Assembly (NCBI GenBank): GCA_041916675.1
Contig: JAYRZB010000001.1
Coordinates: 62,001 to 126,000, forward strand
Source: JAYRZB01 sp041916675
GTDB lineage: Bacteria > Pseudomonadota > Alphaproteobacteria > Rhizobiales > Devosiaceae
Direction of reading: 5' to 3'
DNA length: 64,000 nt
This document shows positions 44,223-52,343 of this stretch, piece by piece. The notes under the pieces are model-generated. The model worked only from the letters and a program-made list of their open reading frames with translations. It was not told where the DNA came from and did no database searches. A program made the position numbers and the translations under genes. Each line of letters starts with the position of its first letter. The stretch's first letter is position 1.

Positions 44223-44305
44223 GGTGAAGCGGGCGCAGCGGGGCCGACCCGGCTGAGTTTCTTAATCTATCGTTATCCTTTCCGCCCAAGGCACACGGCC
44301 GTGCC

Positions 44306-44334
44306 TAGACAAGAACAAAAAAGGAACATATAAG
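44306..44334 (+). promoter_or_regulatory. Sigma-70 promoter of the small ORF-dnaE unit
   Basis: TAGACA (44306-44311), exactly 17 bp, then TATAAG (44329-44334). Each hexamer has one mismatch to consensus, making it one of the best promoters in the window. Transcription would start near 44341, leaving a leader of about 18 nt before the small ORF. Confidence 0.65.
44313..44327 (+). promoter_or_regulatory. LexA (SOS) box, alphaproteobacterial type
   Basis: GAAC (44313-44316), seven bases, GAAC (44324-44327): an exact match to the GAAC-N7-GAAC direct-repeat operator of alphaproteobacterial LexA. It fills the spacer between the -35 and -10 hexamers, the ideal place for repression. A third GAAC (44334-44337) follows after six bases. 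Confidence 0.65.
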
Positions 44335-44358
44335 AACAAACACACAACACGGGAGCTG

Positions 44359-44460
44359 ATGATGACGGCGTTCTTCAAAGACCTGATGGCTTTTCTCGCA
44401 CTGGGCGGTTTCATGGTCACCTCGCTGACCTGGATGGATGTGTTCTCCAAAATTGTGTGA
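44359..44460 (+). CDS. 33-codon hydrophobic peptide under SOS-type control, upstream of dnaE
   Basis: 33 aa (32 if the second ATG is used), too short for usual gene finders. GGGAGCTG directly precedes ATGATG, an excellent ribosome site. The chain begins MTAFFKDLMAF and has one membrane helix of ~18 residues (ALGGFMVTSLTW core) and a short polar end. It is preceded by a near-consensus promoter whose spacer is a LexA-type box. By analogy with SidA, the small SOS-induced membrane peptide of Caulobacter that blocks division, it could be a checkpoint peptide; that is inference from size, topology and control, not sequence identity. dnaE follows after 73 bp. Confidence 0.65.
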   Translation: MMTAFFKDLMAFLALGGFMVTSLTWMDVFSKIV

Positions 44461-44473
44461 CGGTTGTGAATTG

Positions 44474-44504
44474 GGCGGGGTAGTGCTTGGCGTTCAACCC
44501 CGCC
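44474..44504 (+). other. Stem-loop between the small ORF and dnaE
   Basis: GGCGGGGT (44474-44481) pairs with ACCCCGCC (44497-44504) across a 15-nt loop; no T-run follows. It could protect or partly terminate the short message and so set the ratio of peptide to DnaE. Confidence 0.45.
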
Positions 44505-44533
44505 AATGGCAATAAGGGCGTCAGGAGCACCCC

Positions 44534-47500
44534 ATGCCCGGTCCCGGTTTTATTCATCTGCATGTTCACTCGGCTTACTCTCTGCTTGAAGGGGCGGTGC
44601 AGCTCGGCACGCTTCTGGAGATGGCGAAGGCGGACAAGCAGCCTGCCATAGGGATTGCTGACACCAACAATCTGTTTGGGGCACTCGAGTTCTCTGAAAA
44701 GGCAGCGGGGAAGGGGATACAGCCCCTTATAAGCTGCGAACTGGCGCTGGACTTTGGGGCCACTGAGGAGCGGCTCAACGAGCGCGGGCATTTCGGCAAG
44801 GGCTCCGTGGTGCTTATTGCTGCCGATGAGACCGGCTTTACCAATCTCTCGCGGCTGGTCAGCCGGGCCTACCTTGAAGGTGACGGGGGGCGGGTGGCGG
44901 CGCAGGTCGATTGGCTCGATGTCGACAATGTTGCAGGCATCATCTGTCTAACCGGCGGCCCGGAAGGGGCGATCGATCCCTATTTCGGCAACGGGCTTGA
45001 TGCGCATGCCCACCAACGGCTTGACCGCTTGCGTGAACTATTCGGTGATCGGCTCTATATCGAATTGCAGCGCCACGGGCGCCATAGTGAGGCGCTGGTT
45101 GAGCCACAACTGATCGACTATGCCTACAAACGCGGTGTGCCGCTTGTGGCAACGAATGAGCCATTCTTCAAAGCGCGCAAGGATTACGAAGCGCATGACG
45201 CGCTGCTGGCGATTGCCGGCGGGACCGTGCTGTCGCAGACCGAACGGCGCAAGCTGACCGATCAGCACTACTTCAAAACCCGCGACGAGATGATGGCGCT
45301 GTTCTCGGACCTGCCCGAAGCCATCGAGAACACAGTCGAAATTGCTCAGCGCGTGACGTTTCGCCCGCGGTCGCGGAGCCCGGTCCTGCCCAAGTTCGCT
45401 GCGGCGCCGGGCCTGAGTGAAGAAGACGCTATCGCCGCTGAAGCGCGTGCGCTGGCCGATATGGCGCGCACCGGGCTCGATCATCGGCTGGCAACCGTCG
45501 GTATGGCGCCGGGAACCACCGAGGAGCAGTATCGGGAACGGTTGGAGTTCGAGCTCGGCATCATCCAGAAGATGAAGTATCCGGGCTATTTCCTTATTGT
45601 GGCTGACTTTATCCAATGGGCCAAGAGCCAGGGTATCCCCGTTGGGCCAGGCCGTGGCTCCGGTGCGGGCTCGCTGGTGGCCTATGCCACGACGATCACC
45701 GACCTGGATCCACTGCGCTACAGCCTGCTGTTTGAGCGCTTCTTGAACCCTGAACGCGTATCGATGCCGGACTTTGACATCGACTTCTGTCAGGACCGGC
45801 GCGAAGAGGTGATCAGCTACGTTCAGAAGAAGTATGGCTTCGAACAGGTCGCGCAGATCATCACCTTCGGAACCTTGCAGGCGCGCGCGGTGTTGCGCGA
45901 CGTCGGGCGCGTGCTGCAGATGCCTTATGGGCAGGTAGATCGCATCTGCAAGCTGGTACCGGCGAACCCGGCGGACCCCTGGACGCTGGAGCGGGCGCTC
46001 AAGGAAGTGCCGCAACTGCGCATGATGGGTGAAGAGGACGAGACGGTTGCCGAGCTTTTGAGCATCGGGCAGTCGCTGGAGGGGCTTTACCGGCATGCCT
46101 CGACGCATGCGGCCGGCATCATCATCGGTGACCGGCCTCTGCAGGAACTGGCGCCGCTTTACCGCGATCCGCGTTCGGACATGCCGGTCAGCCAGTACAA
46201 TATGAAGTGGTCGGAGGCGGCGGGGCTGGTCAAGTTCGACTTCCTCGGGCTCAAGACGCTGACCACGATCGACAATGCCGTCAAGATGATCAACCGCGAC
46301 GGCGGTGACTTCGCGATCGAGAATATCCCGATCGATGACGAGGCCACCTACAGGCTTTATCAGGTGGGCGACTCGGTTGGCGTGTTCCAGGTGGAAAGTC
46401 CCGGCATGCGACGGGCGCTGATTGATCTCAAGCCCGACCGCTTCGAAGACATCATCGCTCTTGTGGCGCTCTATCGGCCTGGCCCGATGGACAATATCCC
46501 CTCGTTCTGCGACCGCAAGCATGGGCGCGAAGATGTGGAATATCCGCATGAAGCGCTGAGCAAAGTGCTCAACGAAACCTACGGCATTATCGTTTATCAG
46601 GAGCAGGTGATGCAGATCGCCCAGCTTCTGTCCGGATACTCGTTGGGCGAGGCCGATATGCTGCGCCGCGCGATGGGCAAGAAGATCAAGGCGGAGATGG
46701 ATGCGCAGCGCGAACGCTTCCGCGACGGTGCGATCAAGAATGGCGTGAAACCGGCGCTGGCGGATACGATCTTTGATCTTCTGGCCAAGTTCGCCAATTA
46801 TGGCTTCAACAAGAGCCATGCTGCAACTTATGCGCTGGTCTCTTACCAGACTGCCTATCTCAAGGTGCACTATCCGAGCGAATTCTTCGCGGCGTCGATG
46901 ACGCTGGATATGGGCAATACCGACAAGCTGGCGGATTTCCGGCGCGATGCGATCAAGCACAAGGTCGAGGTGCTGCCGCCCTGCGTGAACCGGTCTGAGG
47001 CGGTGTTCTCGGTCAGGGATGGCAAGGTGGCCTATGGGCTGTGCGCCGTCAAAGGCGTGGGGCGGCAGGTGGGCGAGCACATTGCGGAAGTACGCGGCGA
47101 CCGCCCGTTCAAGGATCTTGCCGACTTTGCAACGCGCGTGGACCCGCGGGTTGTCAACCGGCGGACGATGGAGACGCTGGTCAATGCCGGCGCATTCGAT
47201 CAACTGGTGCCACGTCGCGAACAGGCTTTTGCCGCTATCGATGCCATCATCGGCACCGCGCAACGGACAGCGACGGACAAGAACGATGGCATTGTTGACA
47301 TGTTCGCCTCCGACAGCCCGGAAGCTATCGTGCTACCGGCTGACGTACCGGCCTGGTCGCTTGTTGAACGGTCGGACCGTGAATTCTCGGCCATCGGCTT
47401 CCATCTTTCAGCGCATCCGCTTGATGGCTATGCGGACCTGTTCGAGCGGCTGCGGGTGCAGCGCTGGACCGATTTTGAGCGCGCGGTCAAGGACGGCGCG

Positions 47501-47980
47501 CGGGCAGGGCGGTTGGCTGGAACGATCTCGGCGCGCAACGACCGGCGGACGCGCAAGGGTTCGCCCATGGCGATCTTTACCCTGTCTGATCCCAGCGGCA
47601 GTTTTGAGTGCATAGCATTTTCGGAGCCTCTCGCCGAGTACGGGGCCGAGTTGACGGTGGGGAAGCTCGTGATCTTTGAAGTCGAGGCCGACGAACGCCC
47701 TGATGGGATCGGCTTGCGGCTCATCCGCGCCCAATCCATTGAGAAGGCGGCGGAGAAAGTCGGGCGGAGGCTGACCGTGTTTGCCGGATCCGAGAAATGC
47801 CTGCCCCCCATCCGGGCCCAGCTCAAGACTGGTGGTGAGGGTACTGTGAGCTTTGTTGTGATCCGTGACGGTGGGGCACGGGAATACGAAGTCGAACTTC
47901 CGGGCGGTTTCAAGCTCAATGCCGAGCTGGCGGGCGGCATCAAATCGCTCGACGGCGTGATGGACGTGCGGCTGAGCTAG
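44534..47980 (+). CDS. dnaE: DNA polymerase III subunit alpha
   Basis: 1148 aa, the replicative polymerase (DnaE1 type by length and neighbourhood). The N-terminal PHP domain begins FIHLHVHSAYSLLEGA; the polymerase active site includes PDFDIDFCQDRREEVI and the GPGRGSGAGSLVAY block; the helix-hairpin-helix and OB-fold regions follow, with the OB fold near residues ~980-1070 (AGTISARNDRRTRKGSPMAIF). AGGAG lies 7 bp before the ATG. It may be transcribed from the SOS-type promoter at 44306 together with the small ORF, or from lolD. An SOS-induced error-prone DnaE2 would normally be with imuA/imuB, which are absent here. Confidence 0.96.
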   Translation: MPGPGFIHLHVHSAYSLLEGAVQLGTLLEMAKADKQPAIGIADTNNLFGALEFSEKAAGKGIQPLISCELALDFGATEERLNERGHFGKGSVVLIAADETGFTNLSRLVSRAYLEGDGGRVAAQVDWLDVDNVAGIICLTGGPEGAIDPYFGNGLDAHAHQRLDRLRELFGDRLYIELQRHGRHSEALVEPQLIDYAYKRGVPLVATNEPFFKARKDYEAHDALLAIAGGTVLSQTERRKLTDQHYFKTRDEMMALFSDLPEAIENTVEIAQRVTFRPRSRSPVLPKFAAAPGLSEEDAIAAEARALADMARTGLDHRLATVGMAPGTTEEQYRERLEFELGIIQKMKYPGYFLIVADFIQWAKSQGIPVGPGRGSGAGSLVAYATTITDLDPLRYSLLFERFLNPERVSMPDFDIDFCQDRREEVISYVQKKYGFEQVAQIITFGTLQARAVLRDVGRVLQMPYGQVDRICKLVPANPADPWTLERALKEVPQLRMMGEEDETVAELLSIGQSLEGLYRHASTHAAGIIIGDRPLQELAPLYRDPRSDMPVSQYNMKWSEAAGLVKFDFLGLKTLTTIDNAVKMINRDGGDFAIENIPIDDEATYRLYQVGDSVGVFQVESPGMRRALIDLKPDRFEDIIALVALYRPGPMDNIPSFCDRKHGREDVEYPHEALSKVLNETYGIIVYQEQVMQIAQLLSGYSLGEADMLRRAMGKKIKAEMDAQRERFRDGAIKNGVKPALADTIFDLLAKFANYGFNKSHAATYALVSYQTAYLKVHYPSEFFAASMTLDMGNTDKLADFRRDAIKHKVEVLPPCVNRSEAVFSVRDGKVAYGLCAVKGVGRQVGEHIAEVRGDRPFKDLADFATRVDPRVVNRRTMETLVNAGAFDQLVPRREQAFAAIDAIIGTAQRTATDKNDGIVDMFASDSPEAIVLPADVPAWSLVERSDREFSAIGFHLSAHPLDGYADLFERLRVQRWTDFERAVKDGARAGRLAGTISARNDRRTRKGSPMAIFTLSDPSGSFECIAFSEPLAEYGAELTVGKLVIFEVEADERPDGIGLRLIRAQSIEKAAEKVGRRLTVFAGSEKCLPPIRAQLKTGGEGTVSFVVIRDGGAREYEVELPGGFKLNAELAGGIKSLDGVMDVRLS

Positions 47981-47998
47981 GCTTTTGGCCCGCGCTCC

Positions 47999-48027
47999 TT
48001 GCGCTTGCCGCCCGTTTGGTCTATAGC
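47999..48027 (+). promoter_or_regulatory. Promoter of rpsB-tsf
   Basis: TTGCGC (47999-48004), 17 bp, then TATAGC (48022-48027). It implies a leader of about 130 nt before rpsB, long enough for autoregulation by S2, although I could not identify a known leader structure. Confidence 0.5.
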
Positions 48028-48161
48028 CCGCTCGCGCCAAGGGTTTCCCAGCGCAATTCACACGCAAAGGCGGGTGCCGGAAAGCCGGTATCCATCCGGT
48101 GACGGGCGATGTCCGTTGCAAGGCCGTTGCGGAGGTTCAACCGGTTAAGGAGATGCCAAAC

Positions 48162-48932
48162 ATGGCAACGCCAGATTTTTCCATGCGCCAGCTGCTTGAA
48201 GCAGGTGTTCACTTCGGTCACCAGAAGCACCGCTGGAACCCGAAGATGGAACGCTTCATTTTCGGTACGCGCAATGACATTCACATTCTCGACCTCGGCC
48301 AGACCGTGCCGATGCTGCAGCGCGCACTGCAGCTGGTTTCGGACACCGTGGCAGACGGCGGTCGCGTGCTGTTCGTCGGCACCAAGCGCCAGGCTGCTCC
48401 GGTCGTGGCCGAAGCTGCCCGCCAGTGCGCGCAGTACTATGTCAACTCGCGTTGGCTCGGCGGCACGCTGACTAACTGGCAGACGATTTCGAACTCGATC
48501 TCGCGCCTGCGTCAGCTCGAGCAGCAGGAAGCTGAGGGCCACATCGGTCTGACCAAGAAGGAACAGCTTTTGCTGGGCCGTGAAAAGGAACGCCTGGAAC
48601 GCGACCTCGGCGGTATCAAGGACATGGGCAATCTGCCCAACCTGCTGTTCGTGATCGACACCAACAAGGAAGCCAACGCCATTAAGGAAGCCCGTCGTCT
48701 GGGCATTCCGGTGGTGGCGATCATCGACACCAACTGCGATCCGGATTCTGTCGACTTCCCGATCCCGGGCAACGATGACGCGTCGCGCGCGCTTGAACTC
48801 TATTGCTCGCTGATCTCGAAGGCTGCCATCGACGGTATTGCCCGCTCGTCTTCAGGCCGTGGTGCCGATCTGGGCGCGTCCGAAGTTGCGCCGGAAGAAC
48901 CGGCCCTGGCCGACGACGCTGCCGCAAACTAA
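48162..48932 (+). CDS. rpsB: 30S ribosomal protein S2
   Basis: 256 aa from ATG 48162, preceded by AAGGAG at the right distance; an ATG at 48153 lies too close to that site. Sequence is standard S2: FSMRQLLEAGVHFGHQKHRWNPKM, FVGTKRQAAPVVAEAA, SRWLGGTLTNWQTI, and IPVVAIIDTNCDPD. Binds S1 and the 3' end of 16S rRNA on the small subunit. First gene of rpsB-tsf. Confidence 0.98.
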   Translation: MATPDFSMRQLLEAGVHFGHQKHRWNPKMERFIFGTRNDIHILDLGQTVPMLQRALQLVSDTVADGGRVLFVGTKRQAAPVVAEAARQCAQYYVNSRWLGGTLTNWQTISNSISRLRQLEQQEAEGHIGLTKKEQLLLGREKERLERDLGGIKDMGNLPNLLFVIDTNKEANAIKEARRLGIPVVAIIDTNCDPDSVDFPIPGNDDASRALELYCSLISKAAIDGIARSSSGRGADLGASEVAPEEPALADDAAAN

Positions 48933-48967
48933 GTCCGGTCTCCGGCCTTTTCCTTATCGATCAAACC

Positions 48968-48990
48968 GGCGGTCCCGCATTGGGGCCGCC
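48968..48990 (+). other. Stem-loop between rpsB and tsf
   Basis: GGCGGTCCC (48968-48976) pairs with GGGGCCGCC (48982-48990), one G-U pair, loop GCATT, followed by TTAGAGG. Placed 14 bp before the tsf start; may tune tsf relative to rpsB. Confidence 0.5.
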
Positions 48991-49004
48991 TTAGAGGTGA
49001 TCAA

Positions 49005-49931
49005 ATGACCGTAACTGCACAGCAGGTTAAAGAACTGCGCGATGCCACTGGCGTCGGCATGATGGATTGCAAGAAGGCCCTGGCCGAAACCAATGGCGAC
49101 ATGGAAGCCGCCATTGACTGGCTGCGGACACGCGGCCTTGCCAAGGCTGCCAAGAAGGCCGGTCGCGTGGCGGCTGAGGGTCTGGTTGTCGTCTCTGTGG
49201 ACGGCAACAAGGGTGCCATTGTCGAAGTGAACTCGGAAACCGACTTCGTGGCTCTGAACGAACAGTTCCAGGGCATCGTGTCGGGCATTGCCAAGCTGGC
49301 GCATGACGCCAATGGCGATGTCGCACTCCTCGGCGAAATGCCGTTCCCGGGAACCGGCCGTTCAGTGGCTGGTGAGTTGACCGATGCCATCGCCAAAATT
49401 GGTGAGAACATGACGCTGCGCCGCACCGAAGTGGTTTCGGTCAAGGACGGCGTGGTCGGCAGCTATGTGCACAATGCTGTAAAGCCCGGCATGGGCAAAC
49501 TCGGCATTCTGGTTGGCCTTGAATCGACCGGCGACAAGGATGCACTGCTGGCGCTTGGTCGCCAGTTGGCCATGCACATTGCCAACACCAACCCGCTTTC
49601 GATTTCGCCCGAAGACCTGGATCAGGATGTCGTGGCTCGTGAGCGCGCCATCTTCACCGAACAGGCCGCCGAATCCGGCAAGCCGGCCGACATCGTGGCC
49701 AAGATGGTGGAAGGCCGGGTGCGCAAGTACCACGAGGAAGTGACGCTTCTGGCCCAGACTTTCGTTATCGATGGCGAGACCAAGGTCGGCGACGTGATCA
49801 AGAAGGCCGAAAAGGACGTTGGGGCTCCGATCAAGTTGACCAAGTTCGTGCGCTATGCGCTCGGCGAAGGCATCGAGAAGGAGGAGACCGACTTCGCCGC
49901 CGAAGTGGCAGCGACGGCCGGAACGAAGTAA
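49005..49931 (+). CDS. tsf: Elongation factor Ts
   Basis: 308 aa. Recycles EF-Tu by exchanging GDP for GTP. The N-terminal UBA-like part contains VKELRDATGVGMMDCKKAL; the core has the EF-Tu contact SETDFVALNEQF; two coiled parts follow. Starts 72 bp after rpsB with GAGGTGATCAA as ribosome site. Two stem-loops follow its stop. Confidence 0.98.
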   Translation: MTVTAQQVKELRDATGVGMMDCKKALAETNGDMEAAIDWLRTRGLAKAAKKAGRVAAEGLVVVSVDGNKGAIVEVNSETDFVALNEQFQGIVSGIAKLAHDANGDVALLGEMPFPGTGRSVAGELTDAIAKIGENMTLRRTEVVSVKDGVVGSYVHNAVKPGMGKLGILVGLESTGDKDALLALGRQLAMHIANTNPLSISPEDLDQDVVARERAIFTEQAAESGKPADIVAKMVEGRVRKYHEEVTLLAQTFVIDGETKVGDVIKKAEKDVGAPIKLTKFVRYALGEGIEKEETDFAAEVAATAGTK

Positions 49932-49945
49932 TTTGGCAAGCCGCA

Positions 49946-49980
49946 GTGCAGGGCGCTCACAGCGCCCTGCATTTGCACAA
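49946..49980 (+). terminator. Stem-loop / likely terminator after tsf
   Basis: GCAGGGCGCT (49948-49957), loop CAC, AGCGCCCTGC (49961-49970), extended by a T-A and a G-T pair, followed by TTTGCAC. Very stable but with a short T-run. Confidence 0.6.
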
Positions 49981-50057
49981 ATCCTGCGAAACTGCGCCTC
50001 GATTTGGCCATGCGGGCTTCGTACCCCAAGCCGTGTCAGGGACATCTGGTCGGAATT

Positions 50058-50088
50058 GCTCCAGGCACCGCGCGCTGGAGCTTTTTTT
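50058..50088 (+). terminator. Canonical intrinsic terminator between tsf and pyrH
   Basis: GCTCCAG (50058-50064), 10-nt loop, CTGGAGC (50075-50081), then seven T residues (50082-50088). The best intrinsic terminator on the plus strand here by T-run. Confidence 0.88.
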
Positions 50089-50255
50089 CAGGCGCACCGA
50101 GTTGTGTTTAGCGTAATTTCCGCTTCGACAGAATCACGGTGCGGGCACTATGCGTTCTGGAGTGCCCCGTGCTCTGTTGGCGGGGCGTTTAGAAAACATC
50201 AGCGCGAAACGGTGGCGGCAATCACCGGTTTATGGGCGGTTCGAGAGGTCGATTG

Positions 50256-50984
50256 ATGGCCAAATCCGGTTTCAAGCGGATTTTGTTGAAGGTTTCCGGT
50301 GAAGTCCTGGCCGGTGACCAATCTTTTGGCATTGAGCCGGAATTCCTGCATGCCATGGCGGCGCAGATCGCGGAGGCCGCGCGGGCCGGCGTGCAAATTG
50401 CAATCGTGATCGGTGCTGGCAACATCTTCCGCGGCATGGCCGTGGCCGCCAAAGGGGCGGACCGGGTGACCGGCGACGTAATGGGCATGCTGGGCACGGT
50501 TATCAACTCACTGGCCCTGGGTGATGCGATCGAGCAGAAGGGCATTCCGGTCAAGGTTTATACCTCAGTACCGATGCCAACGGTGGCAGACACGTTTACC
50601 GCGCGAGATGCGATTGGGGCGTTGAACGATGGATTCGTCATCGTGTGCGCCGGCGGAACCGGTAACCCGTTCTTTACCACCGATACGGCTGCCGCGCTAA
50701 AGGCGATTGAGCTGCGCTGCGATGTGCTGCTTAAGGGCACAAAGGTGGATGGCGTTTATTCCGACGATCCCAAGAAAAACCCCGAAGCGCTGCGCTACGA
50801 TGAGATCAGCCATGAAGAGGTTATCGCGCGTAACCTGCGTGTGATGGATACGGCCGCATTCGCGCTTGCCCGCGATAACGGTCTGCCGATACTAGTCTAC
50901 GCCCTCGATGACAGCGAAGGTCTGATGGGCGTTCTGAGCGGAAAAACCCGGAGTACGCGGGTTGGTCCGAAAGCCGATGAATAG
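50256..50984 (+). CDS. pyrH: Uridylate kinase (UMP kinase)
   Basis: 242 aa from ATG 50256 (GAGAGGTCGATTG upstream; an earlier ATG at 50232 adds eight atypical residues). Phosphorylates UMP to UDP. Amino-acid-kinase fold with FKRILLKVSGEVLAG, IVIGAGNIFRG, VTGDVMGMLGTVIN, FVIVCAGGTGNPFFTTD and LLKGTKVDGVYSDDP. Hexameric and regulated by GTP and UTP in the family. frr starts 9 bp after its stop. Confidence 0.97.
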   Translation: MAKSGFKRILLKVSGEVLAGDQSFGIEPEFLHAMAAQIAEAARAGVQIAIVIGAGNIFRGMAVAAKGADRVTGDVMGMLGTVINSLALGDAIEQKGIPVKVYTSVPMPTVADTFTARDAIGALNDGFVIVCAGGTGNPFFTTDTAAALKAIELRCDVLLKGTKVDGVYSDDPKKNPEALRYDEISHEEVIARNLRVMDTAAFALARDNGLPILVYALDDSEGLMGVLSGKTRSTRVGPKADE

Positions 50985-50993
50985 GAAAGACTG

Positions 50994-51554
50994 ATGGCTC
51001 AGGCGTTTTCACTCGAAGAACTCAAAACCCGCATGCAGAAGTCGATTGCCTCGCTGCGCGAGGAACTTGTCGGCCTGCGCACCGGCCGCGCGAGCGCAAG
51101 TCTGCTTGAGCCGGTGACCGTCGAAGCCTATGGCAGCCGCATGCCGCTTAACCAGGTGGCGACTGTGACGGTGCCAGAACCGCGCATGCTGAGCGTGCAG
51201 GTGTGGGATCGTTCGATGGCCAATGCTGTTGAAAAGGCCATTCGTGACAGCGGCCTTGGCCTGAACCCGATCGGGGAGGGCGCCATTATCCGCGTTCCCC
51301 TGCCTGAGTTGAACGAGCAGCGCCGCAAGGAGCTGGTGAAGGTGGCACACAACTATGCCGAGCAGGCACGTGTGGCCGTCCGGCACATTCGGCGCGACGG
51401 CATGGATCTGCTGAAAAAGCTCGAGAAGGACAGCGCCCTGAGCGAAGACGATAGCCGCAAGCACGCGGATCAGGTTCAAAAGGCAACGGATGCCGCTGTC
51501 AGCGACATCGACCAGATCGTTGCCGTTAAAGAACAGGAAATCATGCACGTTTAA
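50994..51554 (+). CDS. frr: Ribosome recycling factor
   Basis: 186 aa. Splits post-termination ribosomes with EF-G. Two-domain L-shape: three-helix bundle with LRTGRASASLLEPV, the small domain with YGSRMPLNQVATVTVPEPR and the C-terminal helix LEKDSALSEDDSRKHADQVQK. Length is typical. Separated by 9 bp from pyrH and 33 bp from uppS. Confidence 0.98.
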   Translation: MAQAFSLEELKTRMQKSIASLREELVGLRTGRASASLLEPVTVEAYGSRMPLNQVATVTVPEPRMLSVQVWDRSMANAVEKAIRDSGLGLNPIGEGAIIRVPLPELNEQRRKELVKVAHNYAEQARVAVRHIRRDGMDLLKKLEKDSALSEDDSRKHADQVQKATDAAVSDIDQIVAVKEQEIMHV

Positions 51555-51587
51555 GCTTGATCGTCGAGCCGCCCCTGGGAGGGCACT

Positions 51588-52343
51588 ATGTCCAGCGATG
51601 CCGCCATTGATATCAGCGCCCGGCCCGGTCTCCGGATTCCGGGGCATATCGGCGTTATCATGGATGGCAACGGGCGCTGGGCAACCGCGCGCGGAAAGCC
51701 CCGCACTGAAGGCCATATAGCTGGGGTGAAGGCCCTGCGGCGCACGGTGGAGCTTTGCATCCGCTATGGGGTGGCCAATCTGACGGTATTTGGCTTCTCA
51801 TCGGAAAACTGGACGCGTCCGCGCGAAGAAGTCAGTTTCATTTTTGGTCTTCTGCACCGGTTCGTCGCTTCGGACCTGGCGACGCTTATCCGCCAGAATG
51901 TGAACGTGAAAATTATCGGATCCCGCAAAGGGCTCGATGATGCGATGGTGCGGCTGATTGATGACGTTGAACGCAAGACTGCTCACAATACCGGCCTGCG
52001 ACTGACGGTTGCGTTCAACTATGGCGGCAAAGGCGAGATTACCGAAGCAACCCGTCGCATTGCGCGTGCGGTTGCCGCCGGCGCCCTCAGGCCAGAGGAT
52101 ATCACTGAGGAAACGATTGAGCGCGCGCTCTATACATCTGGCCAGCCCGATCCTGACCTGATCATCCGCACGAGCGGGGAGCAGCGTTTTTCGAATTTCC
52201 TTTTGTGGCAGGGCGCCTATTCAGAGCTGGTTTTTGTGCAGGAAAACTGGCCGGACTTCAACGAAGACACCTTCCTTCGTGTGCTCGAACAATACACGAT
52301 GCGGGATCGTCGTTTTGGAGGCGTTGAGGCGAGAAGCGTGTGA
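51588..52343 (+). CDS. uppS: Isoprenyl transferase (undecaprenyl diphosphate synthase)
   Basis: 251 aa. Makes undecaprenyl diphosphate, carrier for peptidoglycan and O-antigen units, from farnesyl and isopentenyl diphosphates. Catalytic D26 in VIMDGNGRWA, then FGFSSENWTRP, NYGGKGEITEA and the C-terminal DLIIRTSGEQRFSNFLLWQ. GGAGGGCACT precedes the ATG. Overlaps cdsA by 4 bp. Confidence 0.97.
   Translation: MSSDAAIDISARPGLRIPGHIGVIMDGNGRWATARGKPRTEGHIAGVKALRRTVELCIRYGVANLTVFGFSSENWTRPREEVSFIFGLLHRFVASDLATLIRQNVNVKIIGSRKGLDDAMVRLIDDVERKTAHNTGLRLTVAFNYGGKGEITEATRRIARAVAAGALRPEDITEETIERALYTSGQPDPDLIIRTSGEQRFSNFLLWQGAYSELVFVQENWPDFNEDTFLRVLEQYTMRDRRFGGVEARSV

Larger units (their letters stand above)
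49932..50255 (+). other. Intergenic region between tsf and pyrH
   Basis: 324 bp. Contains the stem-loop at 49946-49972, a stretch of about 85 bp, a canonical terminator at 50058-50088, then about 165 bp without an ORF that should hold the pyrH promoter. Two terminators in a row suggest either a back-up or a short independent transcript ending at 50088. Confidence 0.5.

Noticed and set aside
45038..47263. Minus-strand ORF of 741 codons inside dnaE
   Set aside because: Antisense shadow of a clear DNA polymerase III alpha gene.
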